DNA of 47,838 nucleotides from contig CANCVE010000023.1 in the NCBI GenBank assembly GCA_947381435.1, positions 1 through 47,838 of the forward strand, read 5' to 3'. Shown in pieces: positions 6,912-16,041 of the stretch (position 1 is its first letter; each line of letters opens with the position of its first letter). The notes beneath the pieces were generated by a model. That model was not told where the DNA came from and did not search any database. It was given only the letters and a program-made list of their open reading frames with translations. A program made the translations under genes and the position numbers. Source of the stretch: Chitinophagaceae bacterium (GTDB taxonomy: Bacteria; Bacteroidota; Bacteroidia; Chitinophagales; Chitinophagaceae).

Positions 6912-7859
6912 ATGATTCTTCGACGGTTACTATTTTTATTTCTCATTTTATCCTTATGTTCTCAAATTGGGAAAGCCCAACTTACCTACTATACCATTAG
7001 AATAGAATATGATAGTGGCTGGACGTACAAAAACCTAACCCTTATCCCCATTAGATTTAAGCCCAATTTGATTCCTCAGTTTTATTTTCCAGCAAAACTA
7101 ATATCCTTAAAGGAGGCGATGCAACATGGAAAAATTAAGTTCAAAGAGTTCTATTTTGAAAAAGATGCATCCGTAAGGCTTCTTACAATTGAGAATAATA
7201 GTGACGACTTTGTAATGATTGAAAATGGAGAGACCATTAGCGGTGGCAAACAGGATAGAATGATTGCCGAATCTAAAATAATTTATCCTTACCAAGAAGA
7301 TCAGTTTGTAGATGTATTTTGTATTGAACAAAACAGGTGGGACAATAAACCTAAACCCTTTAAATATGCAGGAAGTGCAGATGAAGGGCTTAAGAGGATA
7401 ATGGATTTAACACATCAGCAGCAGTTTATTTGGAAAGAAATTGAAAGGAGGTATTACTCTGCAGGGGCAATAAACAAGACTGCAGCTTACTTGCAAATTC
7501 CAAATACAAAAACTAGCATTGATACGGCATACACTAATTTTTTTACCAACAAAATGAAAGCTAGTGATAGTTTGTTTGCTGGTTTTATTGCCATTACGGA
7601 TACTGCCATATTGGGCGCGGAAGTATTTGCAGCTACAACCCTTACCCTGAAAGGATTTGATGCTATGCTGCAAGGGTGGATTAGCTCGGCAGTAGTAAAT
7701 GGAAAAACTCCTGATATGCCCTATAAAAAACTAAAGTTATTTACTGATGAATTATTTGAGAGCGAGTATAAACAAAAAAACTTTCTTCAAAAGCATGGCA
7801 AAGCCTTTATTTGCGAAAAGAAAGTGTTTCATATAGTAGTACACGGAGGATTGCAGTGA
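6912..7859 (+). CDS. Exported ARPP-1-like (DUF6569) protein
   Basis: This 315-residue protein begins with a clear signal peptide (RRLLFLFLILSLCSQIGKAQ, cleavage after KAQ), so it acts outside the inner membrane. The body carries the marks of the ARPP-1/DUF6569 family: IENGETISGGKQDR (104-116) and the CIEQNRW strand (137-143), which corresponds to the family's C-V-E-x-g-R-W. The molecular function of the family is unknown. The gene stands alone, with its own promoter element and a long inverted repeat behind it. Start chosen at the ATG that opens the signal peptide. Confidence 0.75.
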   Translation: MILRRLLFLFLILSLCSQIGKAQLTYYTIRIEYDSGWTYKNLTLIPIRFKPNLIPQFYFPAKLISLKEAMQHGKIKFKEFYFEKDASVRLLTIENNSDDFVMIENGETISGGKQDRMIAESKIIYPYQEDQFVDVFCIEQNRWDNKPKPFKYAGSADEGLKRIMDLTHQQQFIWKEIERRYYSAGAINKTAAYLQIPNTKTSIDTAYTNFFTNKMKASDSLFAGFIAITDTAILGAEVFAATTLTLKGFDAMLQGWISSAVVNGKTPDMPYKKLKLFTDELFESEYKQKNFLQKHGKAFICEKKVFHIVVHGGLQ

Positions 7860-8016
7860 ACAGTAATCAGTGAACAGTAAACAGTAAATAGTTATCAGTA
7901 ACTAATAAACAGTTAAAAATGACTGTGATTACATTAAAGCTTTACTGTCTGATTAAATGATTATTGTGAACTATTGACTACTCACTGTTTACTGTTCACT
8001 GATAACTGTTCACTTA
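7860..8016. repeat. Inverted mini-repeat cluster, aacagtgAACAGT family
   Basis: Short words such as GAACAGTAATCAGT and AGTAAACAGT are repeated on the left, and their complements (ACTGTTTACTGTTCACTGA and similar) on the right around a central spacer, giving a large imperfect palindrome. It fills the gap between two co-directional genes. Related copies occur at 27904-28047 and 31850-31927. Confidence 0.8.
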
Positions 8017-8028
8017 AAAGAATTTAGT

Positions 8029-8655
8029 ATGTATTTTGTATCTGCACCAAAGTTGCTCAGGGCCTATTATCCGTCATTGTTATGGCAGATTGATACAAAG
8101 GAAAAAGAGCTTTACCTAACCTTTGATGATGGCCCTCACCCAACGGTAACACCATTTGTATTAGATATACTAAAACAATACGACGCTAAGGCTACATTTT
8201 TTTGCATAGGAAATAATGTGGATCGCAATAAAGAAGTTTACAATAGAATAATTGCTGAAGGAAATTCAGTGGGCAATCATACCCAAAGCCACATGAATGG
8301 ATGGAAAAATTCTGACTATTATTATGTAAAAAACATTGCGGTTGCTAGTGAACGCATTGCCTCTACTTTATTTAGACCCCCTTATGGAAGAATTAAAAAG
8401 TCGCAGATTAAAAGTTTACAAATGCCCGATTCGTATTTAAAGATTGTTATGTGGTCTGTTCTTTCTGGCGATTTTGATATGAATATTACTGGCGAAAAAT
8501 GTTTGCGAAATGTATTGAGGAATTCAAAGAAAGGTAGCATAATTGTATTTCATGACAGCGAAAAAGCCTTTGATAGATTAAAATATGCCTTGCCAAAAAC
8601 ATTAGAGCACTTTAGGAAACAAGGGTATGTATTTAAGGCCCTGTGTATGGATTAG
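8029..8655 (+). CDS. Polysaccharide deacetylase (NodB homology, carbohydrate esterase 4)
   Basis: This 208-residue enzyme would remove acetyl groups from N-acetylated sugars in peptidoglycan or a surface polymer. The CE4 motifs are complete: TFDDGPHPT (D33, D34), the metal histidines in NHTQSH (H84, H88), RPPYG (116-120), MWSVLSGDFD, and IVFHDS near the C-terminus. No clear signal peptide is seen, although the first 20 residues are mildly hydrophobic. It follows a repeat cluster and stands outside any obvious operon. The substrate is not predictable. Confidence 0.9.
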   Translation: MYFVSAPKLLRAYYPSLLWQIDTKEKELYLTFDDGPHPTVTPFVLDILKQYDAKATFFCIGNNVDRNKEVYNRIIAEGNSVGNHTQSHMNGWKNSDYYYVKNIAVASERIASTLFRPPYGRIKKSQIKSLQMPDSYLKIVMWSVLSGDFDMNITGEKCLRNVLRNSKKGSIIVFHDSEKAFDRLKYALPKTLEHFRKQGYVFKALCMD

Positions 8656-8939
8656 GGCAATAATTATCATTTATTTGATAGAGCAGCAACTATCAAAAAT
8701 CGATTAGTTAACGGCAATTTTAAGCAAAAAAAAGGCAGAGGTAGAAACCTTAGCCTGTTATAATCCGTACCCTATGAAAACACTCTTTAATCTATTTACA
8801 CCAATGGATTTTCTTTTTTAGCTACTTTTTACTTTTTTGTTGGTAGCCCTATTAAAACGGAAGACATGCTTGTTTTATTTTGTAAGAGGCATTTATTTTT
8901 TATTGTGTTGAAGGCATAAAATATTTTAAAATTTGCAAC

Positions 8940-9716
8940 ATGAAATTAATCGACACACATTGTCACCTTTATTCGGAGGAGTTTAAAGACGATATTGATG
9001 CAGTTATTAGACGAGCAAGGGAAGAGGGTGTAGCAAAATTTTATTTGCCTGCTATAGATAGTAGTTGTTTGGATGCAATGCTACAATTGGAGACAGATTA
9101 TCCTAACGAATGTATTGCTATGATGGGTTTGCATCCTTGCTATGTGAAAGAAAATTACAAAGACGAGCTTAAATTGGTGGAAGAGCAATTGGCAAAACGC
9201 TCTTTTGCGGCTGTTGGAGAAATAGGGCTAGACTTTTATTGGGATAAAACATTTACAGAACAACAATATGAGGCATTTGAGCTGCAAATGCTATGGGCAT
9301 TAGATAAAGAACTACCCATAGTAATTCATACCCGTAATGCAATGCAGGAAACCATAAACAGGGTAAAACCATTTGCTGCGAAAGGTCTAAAAGGTATATT
9401 CCATTGTTTTAGTGGCAGTTACGAAAGTGCCAAACAGATTATTGACCTAGATTTTATGTTGGGTATTGGCGGGGTAATCACCTATAAAAATGCAGGGTTG
9501 CCAGAAGCATTGGCAAACATCCCTGTGGAGTATCTGGTTTTGGAAACTGATGCGCCTTATCTAACTCCAGTGCCTTTTAGAGGGAAGAGAAATGAGAGTA
9601 GCTACTTAAAATATGTTGTAGACAAATTGGCCGAAGTAAAAAACATTACTACGGAGGTACTTGCAGAGATTACGTCTAATAATGCAGAAAGATTATTGTG
9701 TCCAATCAATAAATAA
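8940..9716 (+). CDS. tatD: TatD-family metal-dependent DNase
   Basis: This 258-residue TIM-barrel hydrolase has all expected metal ligands: H7 and H9 in DTHCHL, E94 in AVGEIGLDFYW, H130 in IVIHTRN, H155 in FHCFSGS and D204 in ETDAPYLTP. The family acts as a 3'-5' exonuclease and is linked to DNA repair and to D-aminoacyl-tRNA deacylation in some members. No ribosome site is visible before the ATG. The preceding gap 8656-8939 holds no gene that I can support. Confidence 0.92.
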   Translation: MKLIDTHCHLYSEEFKDDIDAVIRRAREEGVAKFYLPAIDSSCLDAMLQLETDYPNECIAMMGLHPCYVKENYKDELKLVEEQLAKRSFAAVGEIGLDFYWDKTFTEQQYEAFELQMLWALDKELPIVIHTRNAMQETINRVKPFAAKGLKGIFHCFSGSYESAKQIIDLDFMLGIGGVITYKNAGLPEALANIPVEYLVLETDAPYLTPVPFRGKRNESSYLKYVVDKLAEVKNITTEVLAEITSNNAERLLCPINK

Positions 9717-9914
9717 AACACTTCTTTTTAATGAAAAATATTGTTACAAAGTTTTATCAATGCCATTCATTGAGCATTCAAACCATTTAACACTAAGCGG
9801 CTAATCTTTTTTAAGCAATTCGGCAAATTTTCGTAATATTTGTACTAGAAAGGTACTATTTGTTTTATTACCACTTTTTCACAGCATAAACTCACTAAGA
9901 AGCAACCCCACTTC

Positions 9915-10736
9915 ATGGAAGAACAGAGTCAGGAAATAATATTCATAATATCTGTTGGCGCATCAATTGCATTGTTGCTGGTGGGATTCATTATTTCTAT
10001 TTTATTCTTTTATCAAAGCAAACAAATAAAGCAAGAGCGCTTGATGCGGGATATAAAAGAACGTTATGAACGAGAACTATTGACCAGCCAAATAGAAATG
10101 CAGGAAAATACGATGAAGCAAATAGGAGAAGAACTGCATGATAATATAAAACAACAGTTACTAGTGGTAAATATGGCTCTTGGCTTCTTGCCTTTGGAAA
10201 CAGAGAATCCATCTTTTGAAACTATCAAAGAAAGTAGAGCTGAGATTAACAATATTATAAAGGATATTGCACAACTTTCGCATAGTTTACACACAGATAG
10301 AATTTATCAGGTAGGATTGTTAGAATCAATTGATTTGGAAGTTGAAAGATTGAGAAGAATTAAGAGTCTAAATGTTAAATATTCATCCCAAGTGAAATAT
10401 AATTATTTTGACGGGCAGACAAATACTTTCATTTTTAGAATCATGCAAGAGATGCTTCAGAATGTATTAAAGCATGCAAAAGCTACTGAACTAAACATTG
10501 AAATTTTTGAAGAGGAAAATGCTTTTTTTGTGATAAGAATACAAGATAATGGCATTGGCTTTGATGCTACTGCAAAGAAAGAAGCAGCGAATGGAGAAGG
10601 AATCGGATTAACTAGTATACAGAACAGAGCAAATTTGATTAATGCCACTATTAAAATAGATAGTGAAATTGGAAAAGGTACTTCTGTTTCTTTAGCTTTG
10701 CCGATACCAAAAGAAGAAAGTAGCGTTATTAACTAA
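9915..10736 (+). CDS. Two-component sensor histidine kinase (NarL-type partner)
   Basis: This 273-residue kinase has one transmembrane helix near the N-terminus (about 8-32) and almost no periplasmic part, so it senses a signal in the membrane or cytoplasm. A coiled linker leads to the phosphorylation site GEELHDNIKQQL (H75) and then the ATPase domain with an N-box (LQNVLKHAKA), DNGIGFD and EGIGLTSIQNR. The H-box type (HDN) is that of kinases paired with LuxR/NarL regulators, and such a regulator follows 25 bases later. The signal is unknown. Confidence 0.9.
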   Translation: MEEQSQEIIFIISVGASIALLLVGFIISILFFYQSKQIKQERLMRDIKERYERELLTSQIEMQENTMKQIGEELHDNIKQQLLVVNMALGFLPLETENPSFETIKESRAEINNIIKDIAQLSHSLHTDRIYQVGLLESIDLEVERLRRIKSLNVKYSSQVKYNYFDGQTNTFIFRIMQEMLQNVLKHAKATELNIEIFEEENAFFVIRIQDNGIGFDATAKKEAANGEGIGLTSIQNRANLINATIKIDSEIGKGTSVSLALPIPKEESSVIN

Positions 10737-10761
10737 TTAGAGTTTAGATAGATTTATTAAG

Positions 10762-11427
10762 ATGAGTAAAGAGTCGCAGAAAATTCAAGTTGCTTTAGCA
10801 GATGACCATAAACTCGTTAGGAGCTCGATGGCTAAGCTAGTATCTTCATTTTCTAACTGTAGTATTTTATTTGATGCTGAGAATGGAGAAGAGGTGATGG
10901 AGAAATTGAAAAATCATATTATTCCCGACATTTTACTGCTCGATATAAGCATGCCTTTGATGGATGGTTTTGAGACTTGCTTGTGGGCAACAAAAAATTA
11001 TCCTCAGGTGCGTATTATCGCTTTAACGATGAATACTGATGAAAGAAGCATTGTAAAAATGATGCGTAATGGTGCAAAAGGGTTTTTATCGAAGAATACA
11101 GAAGCTGCTGAACTAAAAAAAGCAATAGAAACGGTGATGGAAAAAAACTTCTATTTGCCAGAAGAAATATCTTGGAAACTAGTTACCGGAATGCAGAATG
11201 AGGCAAATATGCCAGCCATGCCAAGCGAACTTACCGATAAAGAAAAAGAATTTTTAGTGCATGTCTGTACAGAACTACACTATGACCAGATAGCAAAAAA
11301 GATGTTCATTAGCCCGAGGACCTTAGATGATTATCGTGCTACATTATACGAAAAACTTAAAGTTCATTCTAGAATGGGATTGGCTATGTATGCAATTAAG
11401 AATGGATTAGTAGAATCTGTAGATTAA
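10762..11427 (+). CDS. LuxR/NarL-family response regulator
   Basis: This 221-residue protein has a receiver domain at 8-125 with the acidic pocket D14-D15, phospho-acceptor D61 (LLLDISMP), T89 and K111 (GFLSKNTE). A GerE-type helix-turn-helix follows at about 155-215 (LTDKEKEFLVH, YDQIAKKMFISPRTLDDYRATLYEKLKV). It is encoded directly after the kinase and should be its output, binding DNA when phosphorylated. The target genes are not evident. All receiver active-site residues are present. Confidence 0.93.
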   Translation: MSKESQKIQVALADDHKLVRSSMAKLVSSFSNCSILFDAENGEEVMEKLKNHIIPDILLLDISMPLMDGFETCLWATKNYPQVRIIALTMNTDERSIVKMMRNGAKGFLSKNTEAAELKKAIETVMEKNFYLPEEISWKLVTGMQNEANMPAMPSELTDKEKEFLVHVCTELHYDQIAKKMFISPRTLDDYRATLYEKLKVHSRMGLAMYAIKNGLVESVD

Positions 11428-11495
11428 CCTTTTTGCATTCCTACGTTTATTAGAAATATTTTACCCGTCATTTCATTTTAAAAATTACCGCCTCC

Positions 11496-12695
11496 GTGCA
11501 ATTCAAGGATATAGTAGGACAGCAAGCAATAAAACAACATTTGATTGAGATGGTAGAGCAAAACCGTCTCAGTCATGCACTTTTATTCTTAGGAAAAGAT
11601 GGTAGCGGCTCACTTCCTTTGGCTTTGGCTTTTGCTCAGTTTGTCATTTGCCAGCCCATCGCATCGCCTGTTGTTGAGGATTTATTTGGTGGCATGTCTG
11701 CCATAGAAGCTAAACCTAGCTATCTGTCTCCCGAAGAATTAGTAGATCAAGAAAACTTTCAGAGGGCGGAGAAGTTGATGCACTCAGACTTGCACTTTTC
11801 TTATCCTGTCATTTCCAAGAAACCTGGCGATAAGCCCAAAAGCACCGACTACATTAACGAGTGGAGAGAGTTTATAAAACTATCGCCATACAGCAATGCT
11901 TACGATTGGCTTCAATTTATTGGTGCGGAGAATAAGCAAGGGAATATTACAGCCGATGAATGTAATGACATCATGCGTCAGCTAAACCTTAAAAGCTTCG
12001 AAAGTGGTTACAAAGTATTGGTGCTTTGGATGCCAGAGTATTTGGGAAAAGAAGGAAACAAACTTTTAAAGCTAATAGAAGAACCTCCTGCAAATACACT
12101 TTTTATATTGGTGGCAGAAGATGAAGAGCAAATATTGCCAACTATTCTTAGCCGCTGTCAACTCGTTAAAATTCCCTTATTGGAAGTAAAAGAAGTGGAA
12201 CAAGCTTTAATTGCGAGGGCAAATGCATCGCCAGAAACGGCGGCACAAGTGGCTGCCATTTGCGAAGGCAATTATCGCGAAGCCTTACAGTTATTGCAAC
12301 ATAATGAGGAAGACTGGCAAACACTTTTGAAGGAATGGCTAAATAGCACATTGAGAGGTGGCCCGATAAAGCAAGTAAAGTTCTCGGAGGATATTAGCAA
12401 AATGGGGCGGGAGAAGCAAAAGCAATTTCTACGATACTTTAATCACCTGATAGGGCAAAGCATCCGCATTAAAGTGCTTGGCGCAAATGCATTTGCCATT
12501 GCTGAATCGGAAAGAGAATTTGCGCAGCGTCTAAATAAAATAGCTTCAGTAAGCCAACAGCAAGCCATCATTGAAGAGCTAGACAAAGCCGCTTATTACA
12601 TAGAAAGGAATGCGAATGGCAAAATGCTATTTCAGGCATTAACCATCAAAATGTATCATATTATTCAAAACAAGGTGACAATTACCGCTTCTTAA
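11496..12695 (+). CDS. holB: DNA polymerase III delta' subunit (clamp loader)
   Basis: This roughly 399-residue AAA+ type protein belongs to the clamp loader that places the sliding clamp on primed DNA. It opens with FKDIVGQQAIKQHLIEMVEQNRLSHALLFLG, typical of DnaX/HolB proteins. The P-loop is degenerate (GKDGSGSLPLA, no GKT/S), as expected for delta', which does not hydrolyse ATP. Later come KLLKLIEEPPANTLFILVAEDEEQILPTILSRC with the SRC sensor motif. The start is a GTG at 11496, which places the first residues exactly at the domain start. ricT follows, a common pairing in Bacteroidota. Confidence 0.88.
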   Translation: MQFKDIVGQQAIKQHLIEMVEQNRLSHALLFLGKDGSGSLPLALAFAQFVICQPIASPVVEDLFGGMSAIEAKPSYLSPEELVDQENFQRAEKLMHSDLHFSYPVISKKPGDKPKSTDYINEWREFIKLSPYSNAYDWLQFIGAENKQGNITADECNDIMRQLNLKSFESGYKVLVLWMPEYLGKEGNKLLKLIEEPPANTLFILVAEDEEQILPTILSRCQLVKIPLLEVKEVEQALIARANASPETAAQVAAICEGNYREALQLLQHNEEDWQTLLKEWLNSTLRGGPIKQVKFSEDISKMGREKQKQFLRYFNHLIGQSIRIKVLGANAFAIAESEREFAQRLNKIASVSQQQAIIEELDKAAYYIERNANGKMLFQALTIKMYHIIQNKVTITAS

Positions 12696-13119
12696 AATTG
12701 AATTATTAATCAAATGAATTAACATTTAATTATTCATCTATTTTAGGATAGAAGCAATAGTTAACCTGCTTATTGCCCAGATTGTTTATTAACTTTTCCT
12801 GTATCCGTATAAAAACCTGTTCCTTATTTCACTATTTTTGGAGGCGTTGAAGATTTGGTAGTTACGGAATGATTGAATTGATAAGGGATTTATCATAAAA
12901 TATAAAAAGGATTTAGGCTTAATAAAAATATAAAAAACAGCTTCTCTGCCATTTGATAGTAAGGTGTTTTGATAAAAATAGTTAGACAATATTTGTTTGT
13001 CGAACAAATCCCTGCCACTTCTCATTTCTACGTTACATTTCTTGTTTCGGCATCAAGCAAATACCGATTAATTTTCGGCTTGATGGAATAATTATTAATG
13101 ACTTTGTAAAGAAAATAAT
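12696..13119. other. Gene-free stretch before ricT
   Basis: I see no gene here. It contains a small stem ATTTGTT/AACAAAT (12991-13009), a nested inverted repeat CATCAAG (13051-13057) with CTTGATG (13079-13085) enclosing CCGA/TCGG, and TGACTTTG (13099-13106), a one-mismatch match to TAnnTTTG, 13 bases before the ricT ATG. The inverted repeat just upstream of that element is a possible operator. Confidence 0.45.
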
Positions 13120-14604
13120 ATGGGTTGTGGATCATGTGGCACAGGAAAACCTAACGGTTGCAAGAGTAATGGTGGGTGTAGTACTGGCGGATGTAACAGA
13201 ATGAATGTTCATGACTGGTTGGTAAATCTTCCTTTTGATGATAGCGAAAGTCAATGCAGGGTGATAGAAGTTAGCTTTAAGCAAGGCAGCCGAAAAGATT
13301 TTTTTAGAAACGCAACACTTCAATATTTCGAAAAAGGAGATTATGTTACGGTAGAAGGCGTAAGTGGGTATGATGTAGGAGAAGTGAGCTTATCGGGCGA
13401 GTTGGTAAGAATGCAGTTGAAAAAAAGAGGACTGAATGAATTTAATCCTGACATAAAAAAAGTTTTAAGACCAAGTACAGAGAAAGATGTAGAAACCTTT
13501 CAAATAAGCAAAGGACGAGAAGCAAAAATACTTTCTAGAAGTAGGGAAATTGCCATAGAACTGAAACTTCAAATGAAGCTTTCGGAAATAGATATACAAG
13601 CAGATGGCAAAAAAGCTACCTTTTTTTATACAGCCGATGATAGGGTGGATTTTAGAGAAATGATAAAAATGTTTGCCAACGAGTTCAGGCTTAAGGTAGA
13701 GATGAAGCAAATAGGCATCAGGCAAGAAGCGGCTAAAATGGGTGGCATTGGTAGTTGTGGCCGCGAACTTTGTTGCAGCACCTGGCTTACCGATTTTAAA
13801 AGCGTAAACACTACGGCTGCTCGTTACCAAAATTTATCTATCAATCAAACTAAATTGAGTGGTCAATGTGGGCGTTTGAAGTGTTGCTTAAACTTCGAAT
13901 TAGATACTTATCTAGATGCATTGCAACATTTTCCCGAAAATGCTGATGTATTGGAAACAGCCAAAGGCAATGCTTTTTTGATTAAAAAAGATATTTTCAA
14001 AAACCTAATGTGGTACATTCTACAGGGCGGTAGCAAGCATTATCCATTGTCTATTCAGAGGGCAAAAGAAATTAAGCGATTGAATGGTCAGGGCATTAAA
14101 CCAGAAGACTTAGAGCCTTTGGATTTGAGCAATGCAAAAAACAAAGATGTTGAGCCAGAATATGCAGATTTGGTTGGGCAAATTACCTTGAAGCCGCTTG
14201 AAAGAAACAATAGGCGTAGAGACGATCGGAATAGAGGCGGCGATAGAAACCAACAAAGGCCTCAACTACCAAGAGAGAACAGGGAGAATGGTGGGCAACC
14301 ACAAAGTAGGCCGCCACAGCCTAGACGAGAAAACAATGCACAACCGCAGCAGAGACCTCCTCAAAACAGGAATCAGCAGAGGCCACCGCAAAATAATCAG
14401 CCGCAGCAAAGGAGGGAAAACAATGGTGGGCCACAGCAAAGACCTCCTCAACAAGGAAGGGATAATAATGGTGGGCAGCAACAGCGACCTCCTCAAAACA
14501 GGCATCCACAAAGGCCGCAACAGCCAAGGGATAACAGAAATAATAATGGGCCACAACAGCAAGGGCCATCACAAAATGATAACGACAATAAGCCGGCAGA
14601 ATAG
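13120..14604 (+). CDS. ricT: RicT/YaaT-like PSP1-domain protein with long disordered tail
   Basis: This 494-residue protein has a PSP1 domain with the hallmark cysteine clusters GSCGRELCCSTWL (C213, C218, C219) and GQCGRLKCCLNFE (C250, C255, C256). In Bacillus, RicT (YaaT) works with RicA and RicF in an iron-sulfur complex that affects RNase Y processing. Here there is also a glycine/cysteine-rich start (six cysteines in the first 25 residues) and a tail from about residue 360 made of repeated Q, P, R and N that is surely disordered and could bind RNA. The role in Bacteroidota is inferred from homology. It follows holB. Confidence 0.85.
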   Translation: MGCGSCGTGKPNGCKSNGGCSTGGCNRMNVHDWLVNLPFDDSESQCRVIEVSFKQGSRKDFFRNATLQYFEKGDYVTVEGVSGYDVGEVSLSGELVRMQLKKRGLNEFNPDIKKVLRPSTEKDVETFQISKGREAKILSRSREIAIELKLQMKLSEIDIQADGKKATFFYTADDRVDFREMIKMFANEFRLKVEMKQIGIRQEAAKMGGIGSCGRELCCSTWLTDFKSVNTTAARYQNLSINQTKLSGQCGRLKCCLNFELDTYLDALQHFPENADVLETAKGNAFLIKKDIFKNLMWYILQGGSKHYPLSIQRAKEIKRLNGQGIKPEDLEPLDLSNAKNKDVEPEYADLVGQITLKPLERNNRRRDDRNRGGDRNQQRPQLPRENRENGGQPQSRPPQPRRENNAQPQQRPPQNRNQQRPPQNNQPQQRRENNGGPQQRPPQQGRDNNGGQQQRPPQNRHPQRPQQPRDNRNNNGPQQQGPSQNDNDNKPAE

Positions 14605-14690
14605 TGGTTAGGTATTAGATAGTAATGGTTAGATAGTAGTTATTATTGGTTGGGTTAAAGTTGTAATTATCAAGTTTTAGGGAATAGGTA

Positions 14691-14730
14691 AAAGAGAGGC
14701 TGCTCCAATTGGGGCAGCCTCTCTTTTTTA
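14691..14730. terminator. Bidirectional rho-independent terminator
   Basis: AAGAGAGGCTGCTCC (14692-14706) pairs with GGGGCAGCCTCTCTT (14711-14725) around a four-base AATT loop, followed by T6. It serves ricT on the plus strand and the convergent gene ending at 14767. Confidence 0.92.
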
Positions 14731-14766
14731 TCTAATATCTACTATCTCATAACTAATATCTATTCA

Positions 14767-15402
14767 CTAGTCTCCCGCCATCTTATTCATGGTAGGCGTC
14801 CACACCAATAAATCTGTATCAAGCCCTTTGTAGGCGGCGGCAAAAGGATAAGTTACACCCGGCGTAAACCCAGCAATGGTAAGGCTTACCCCATTGCTAT
14901 GCCGTTGAAACCATCTGTTTTTATCGGCCGGCGTTGGCCCCAAAGCCACATCCCAAAAGGCAAAAATGATTCCGTGAGTAGAAAATGTTTTTGGTTTATC
15001 GGCGCTAAAATTCATGTATCCAGCTACACTTCCTGTAGCTACTTTAAAGTTCGCAACCTCGCCCATTACTTGGCGGCTACCCTCTTTTTCCATCGGAAAA
15101 CCACTGCTCAAAGCCTTAATTCTATCGCGATTGGCTTGTACATTTACTTGTACCCCCAATACCCTCAAGGCAATTACCAACAAACCCTTCTTCGTGTTTT
15201 TTAAATCCGTGTCTGCTTCATTGCCGTGTGCACATGCCGCCAAGGCAGGATTGTAGGCACCCAATGCGGAAACTACGGCGGTATGCTGTGCAACCACACT
15301 AAAGTTGGTATTAGTAGCATTACAACCTAAAACTACTGCTGCCGCATCTGTTGCTATTGCTTCATCGGTTGAATCTCCAAAATCTATTAAAACTTGATTC
15401 AT
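14767..15402 (-). CDS. Fibronectin-III-like protein of unknown function (LSSGF family), copy A
   Basis: This 211-residue protein has an alpha-helical N-terminal half (about 35-95), a short hinge with IKALSSGFPMEKEGS, and a beta-rich C-terminal domain resembling fibronectin type III (ending AGFTPGVTYPFAAAYKGLDTDLLVWTPTM). No signal peptide is visible. The helical half, hinge and C-terminal pattern recur in the gene at 44758-45432, where the hinge reads NLSGFNVNKQG, so the two are divergent members of one family. An array of 21-nt repeats begins 53 bases upstream of its start. The function is unknown. Confidence 0.7.
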   Translation of the reverse strand: MNQVLIDFGDSTDEAIATDAAAVVLGCNATNTNFSVVAQHTAVVSALGAYNPALAACAHGNEADTDLKNTKKGLLVIALRVLGVQVNVQANRDRIKALSSGFPMEKEGSRQVMGEVANFKVATGSVAGYMNFSADKPKTFSTHGIIFAFWDVALGPTPADKNRWFQRHSNGVSLTIAGFTPGVTYPFAAAYKGLDTDLLVWTPTMNKMAGD

Positions 15403-15455
15403 AATGTCTTTCTTTATTTTTAATTGAAATAATTGTTTCTTTTTTTGTTCGATTA

Positions 15456-15660
15456 AAGTCTAAACTTTTGCGACAGAAGTCACGACTTTTATCACGGAAG
15501 TTTGAACTGATGCGACGAAAGTTTGAACTTTTGTCGTAAAAGCCTAAACTTATGTGACGGGAGTTTAAACTTACGCCACGAAAGTTTGAACTTTTGCGAT
15601 GGAAGTTTGAACTTATGCGATGTAAGTTTAAACTTATGCGATGAAAGTTTAAACTTTTAT
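15456..15660. repeat. 21-nt tandem array 3 (about 9.8 units)
   Basis: Unit starts are 15456, 15477, 15498, 15519, 15540, 15561, 15582, 15603, 15624 and 15645, exact to the base. The constant part is AAGTTTgAACTT or AAGTTTaAACTT, a perfect 12-base palindrome in several units; the other nine bases vary around wTGcGAyGg. It forms most of the 5' region of the gene starting at 15402. Confidence 0.93.
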
Positions 15661-15663
15661 AAG

Positions 15664-15688
15664 GGGAGGCATACCAAATATGCCTCCC
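15664..15688. promoter_or_regulatory. Hairpin capping array 3
   Basis: GGGAGGCATA (15664-15673) and TATGCCTCCC (15679-15688) pair perfectly around a CCAAA loop, directly at the distal end of the array. No proper T-run follows on either strand, so it is not a standard terminator. The rest of the gene-free stretch to 16041 shows no gene I can support. Confidence 0.55.
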
Positions 15689-16041
15689 TATCTCGATGGT
15701 GGAACGTATAAAACAAGGTGATTAAAGTGGAAAATGCCGGTAGAGAAGGCTTTGTCAGTCGTTTTTGGTAAATGGACTGCCCATTTGAAGGAAGCAACCC
15801 GATAACTAGCAATTGAAAACATGTAAGAAGTATGAGTGATGAAACTTTAAAGATTCCTGCTGCACCAAAGCAACGCCTGTACCCCTTAACCGGATGCAAT
15901 GTAGGGATTGTTGGGGGAAGGGAGAGAAAAGAATAATTAGGGGGATTTATTCTTGGCATATTAATTATATTTACAATCTAAATGGATGTTGGTGAGGAAT
16001 ACTAACATCGGCGAAGGGGTACACAATATTATTTGATAACG

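Noticed and set aside
15832-15936. A 34-codon frame on the plus strand beginning MSDETLKIP
   Set aside because: It lies in a gene-free stretch beside an overlapping antisense frame of equal quality, has no promoter element and no recognisable motif.
15657-15959. A 100-codon minus-strand frame rich in proline and leucine
   Set aside because: It overlaps the array 3 hairpin, has no plausible start context and its composition looks like a chance frame.
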